A stretch of DNA of 6,989 nucleotides from Granulosicoccaceae bacterium (lineage in GTDB: Bacteria > Pseudomonadota > Gammaproteobacteria > DAOVJZ01), in contig DAOVJZ010000075.1 in assembly GCA_030632035.1 (NCBI GenBank), positions 1 to 6,989 of the forward strand. The letters are read 5' to 3'. The translations under genes were made by a program, and so were the position numbers. Below are positions 6,906 through 6,989 of the stretch, one piece after another. Position 1 is the stretch's first letter. Every line of letters begins with the position of its first letter. The notes beneath the pieces were generated by a model that made no database searches, was not told the DNA's origin, and saw nothing but the letters and a program-made list of their open reading frames with translations.

Positions 6906-6989
6906 GCAAGGCAACCAGAATGATGGGACAGAAAAAAACAGATACAAAAGAAGCATCCCCTGTTACCCGATTGGATGCACACAAAACCA
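6902..6989 (+). CDS. murC: Start of the next dcw gene, probably MurC (UDP-MurNAc--L-alanine ligase), cut by window edge
   Basis: An open frame begins at an ATG that overlaps the murG stop as ATGA and continues for 29 codons to the right edge. A GGGGGT Shine-Dalgarno-like site lies six bases upstream, so translation from here is well supported. The identity is inferred from gene order only: murG is followed by murC in most gammaproteobacterial clusters. The visible residues (beginning MSKATRMMGQKK) are hydrophilic and lysine-rich, and do not contain the HFVGIGG dinucleotide-like loop that E. coli MurC shows by residue 29. If this is MurC, it has an N-terminal extension of unknown role. Further in-frame ATGs at 6920 and 6923 would shorten it. 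Other genes that follow murG in some clusters, such as murB, ddl or ftsQ, cannot be excluded. Confidence 0.7.
   Translation, partial: MSKATRMMGQKKTDTKEASPVTRLDAHKT

Noticed and set aside
1..6989. Search for a novel system, mobile element, CRISPR array or inserted gene
   Set aside because: Every gene fits the standard dcw order and family motifs, junctions are tight, and I saw no direct or inverted repeats suggesting insertion.

Overview
This window is a stretch of a bacterial dcw (division and cell wall) cluster. All seven genes lie on the + strand and are packed almost without gaps: murE (3' half) – murF – mraY – murD – ftsW – murG – start of a gene that is most likely murC. This order is the classical one in Gammaproteobacteria. 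The proteins align with their E. coli counterparts (compared from memory) in length and motifs, for example a 360-residue MraY whose N-terminus closely resembles the E. coli one. MurE carries the DNPR-x-E-D motif typical of enzymes that add meso-diaminopimelate, which fits a Gram-negative cell wall. Base composition is moderate and there is no internal sign of foreign DNA. The organism is therefore probably a gammaproteobacterium; I cannot name a genus.

Layout. Bases 2-769 hold the C-terminal 255 codons of murE. murF (766-2160) starts inside the murE stop codon. mraY (2162-3244) follows after one base. murD probably starts at 3299, after a 54-base spacer, although an in-frame ATG at 3251 is possible. 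ftsW (4633-5829) overlaps murD by ATGA. murG probably starts at a GTG (5826) overlapping the ftsW stop as GTGA. The last gene starts at 6902, overlaps murG by ATGA, and runs off the window after 29 codons. No stretch over 60 bases lacks a gene, and I see no tRNA, rRNA, mobile element, CRISPR array, terminator or convincing promoter. The segment therefore looks like the middle of one long transcript whose promoter lies upstream.

How the genes work together. The Mur ligases MurC, MurD, MurE and MurF add L-Ala, D-Glu, meso-DAP and D-Ala-D-Ala in turn to UDP-MurNAc in the cytoplasm. MraY transfers the finished phospho-MurNAc-pentapeptide to undecaprenyl phosphate (lipid I), and MurG adds GlcNAc (lipid II). 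After flipping, FtsW polymerises lipid II at the division septum with its partner transpeptidase FtsI, which is not in the window. The overlaps suggest translational coupling that keeps these proteins in step.

I looked for an undescribed system and did not find one. This is an ordinary core region; the points worth a second look concern start codons, Shine-Dalgarno sites, homopolymer runs and the unusual N-terminus of the last gene.
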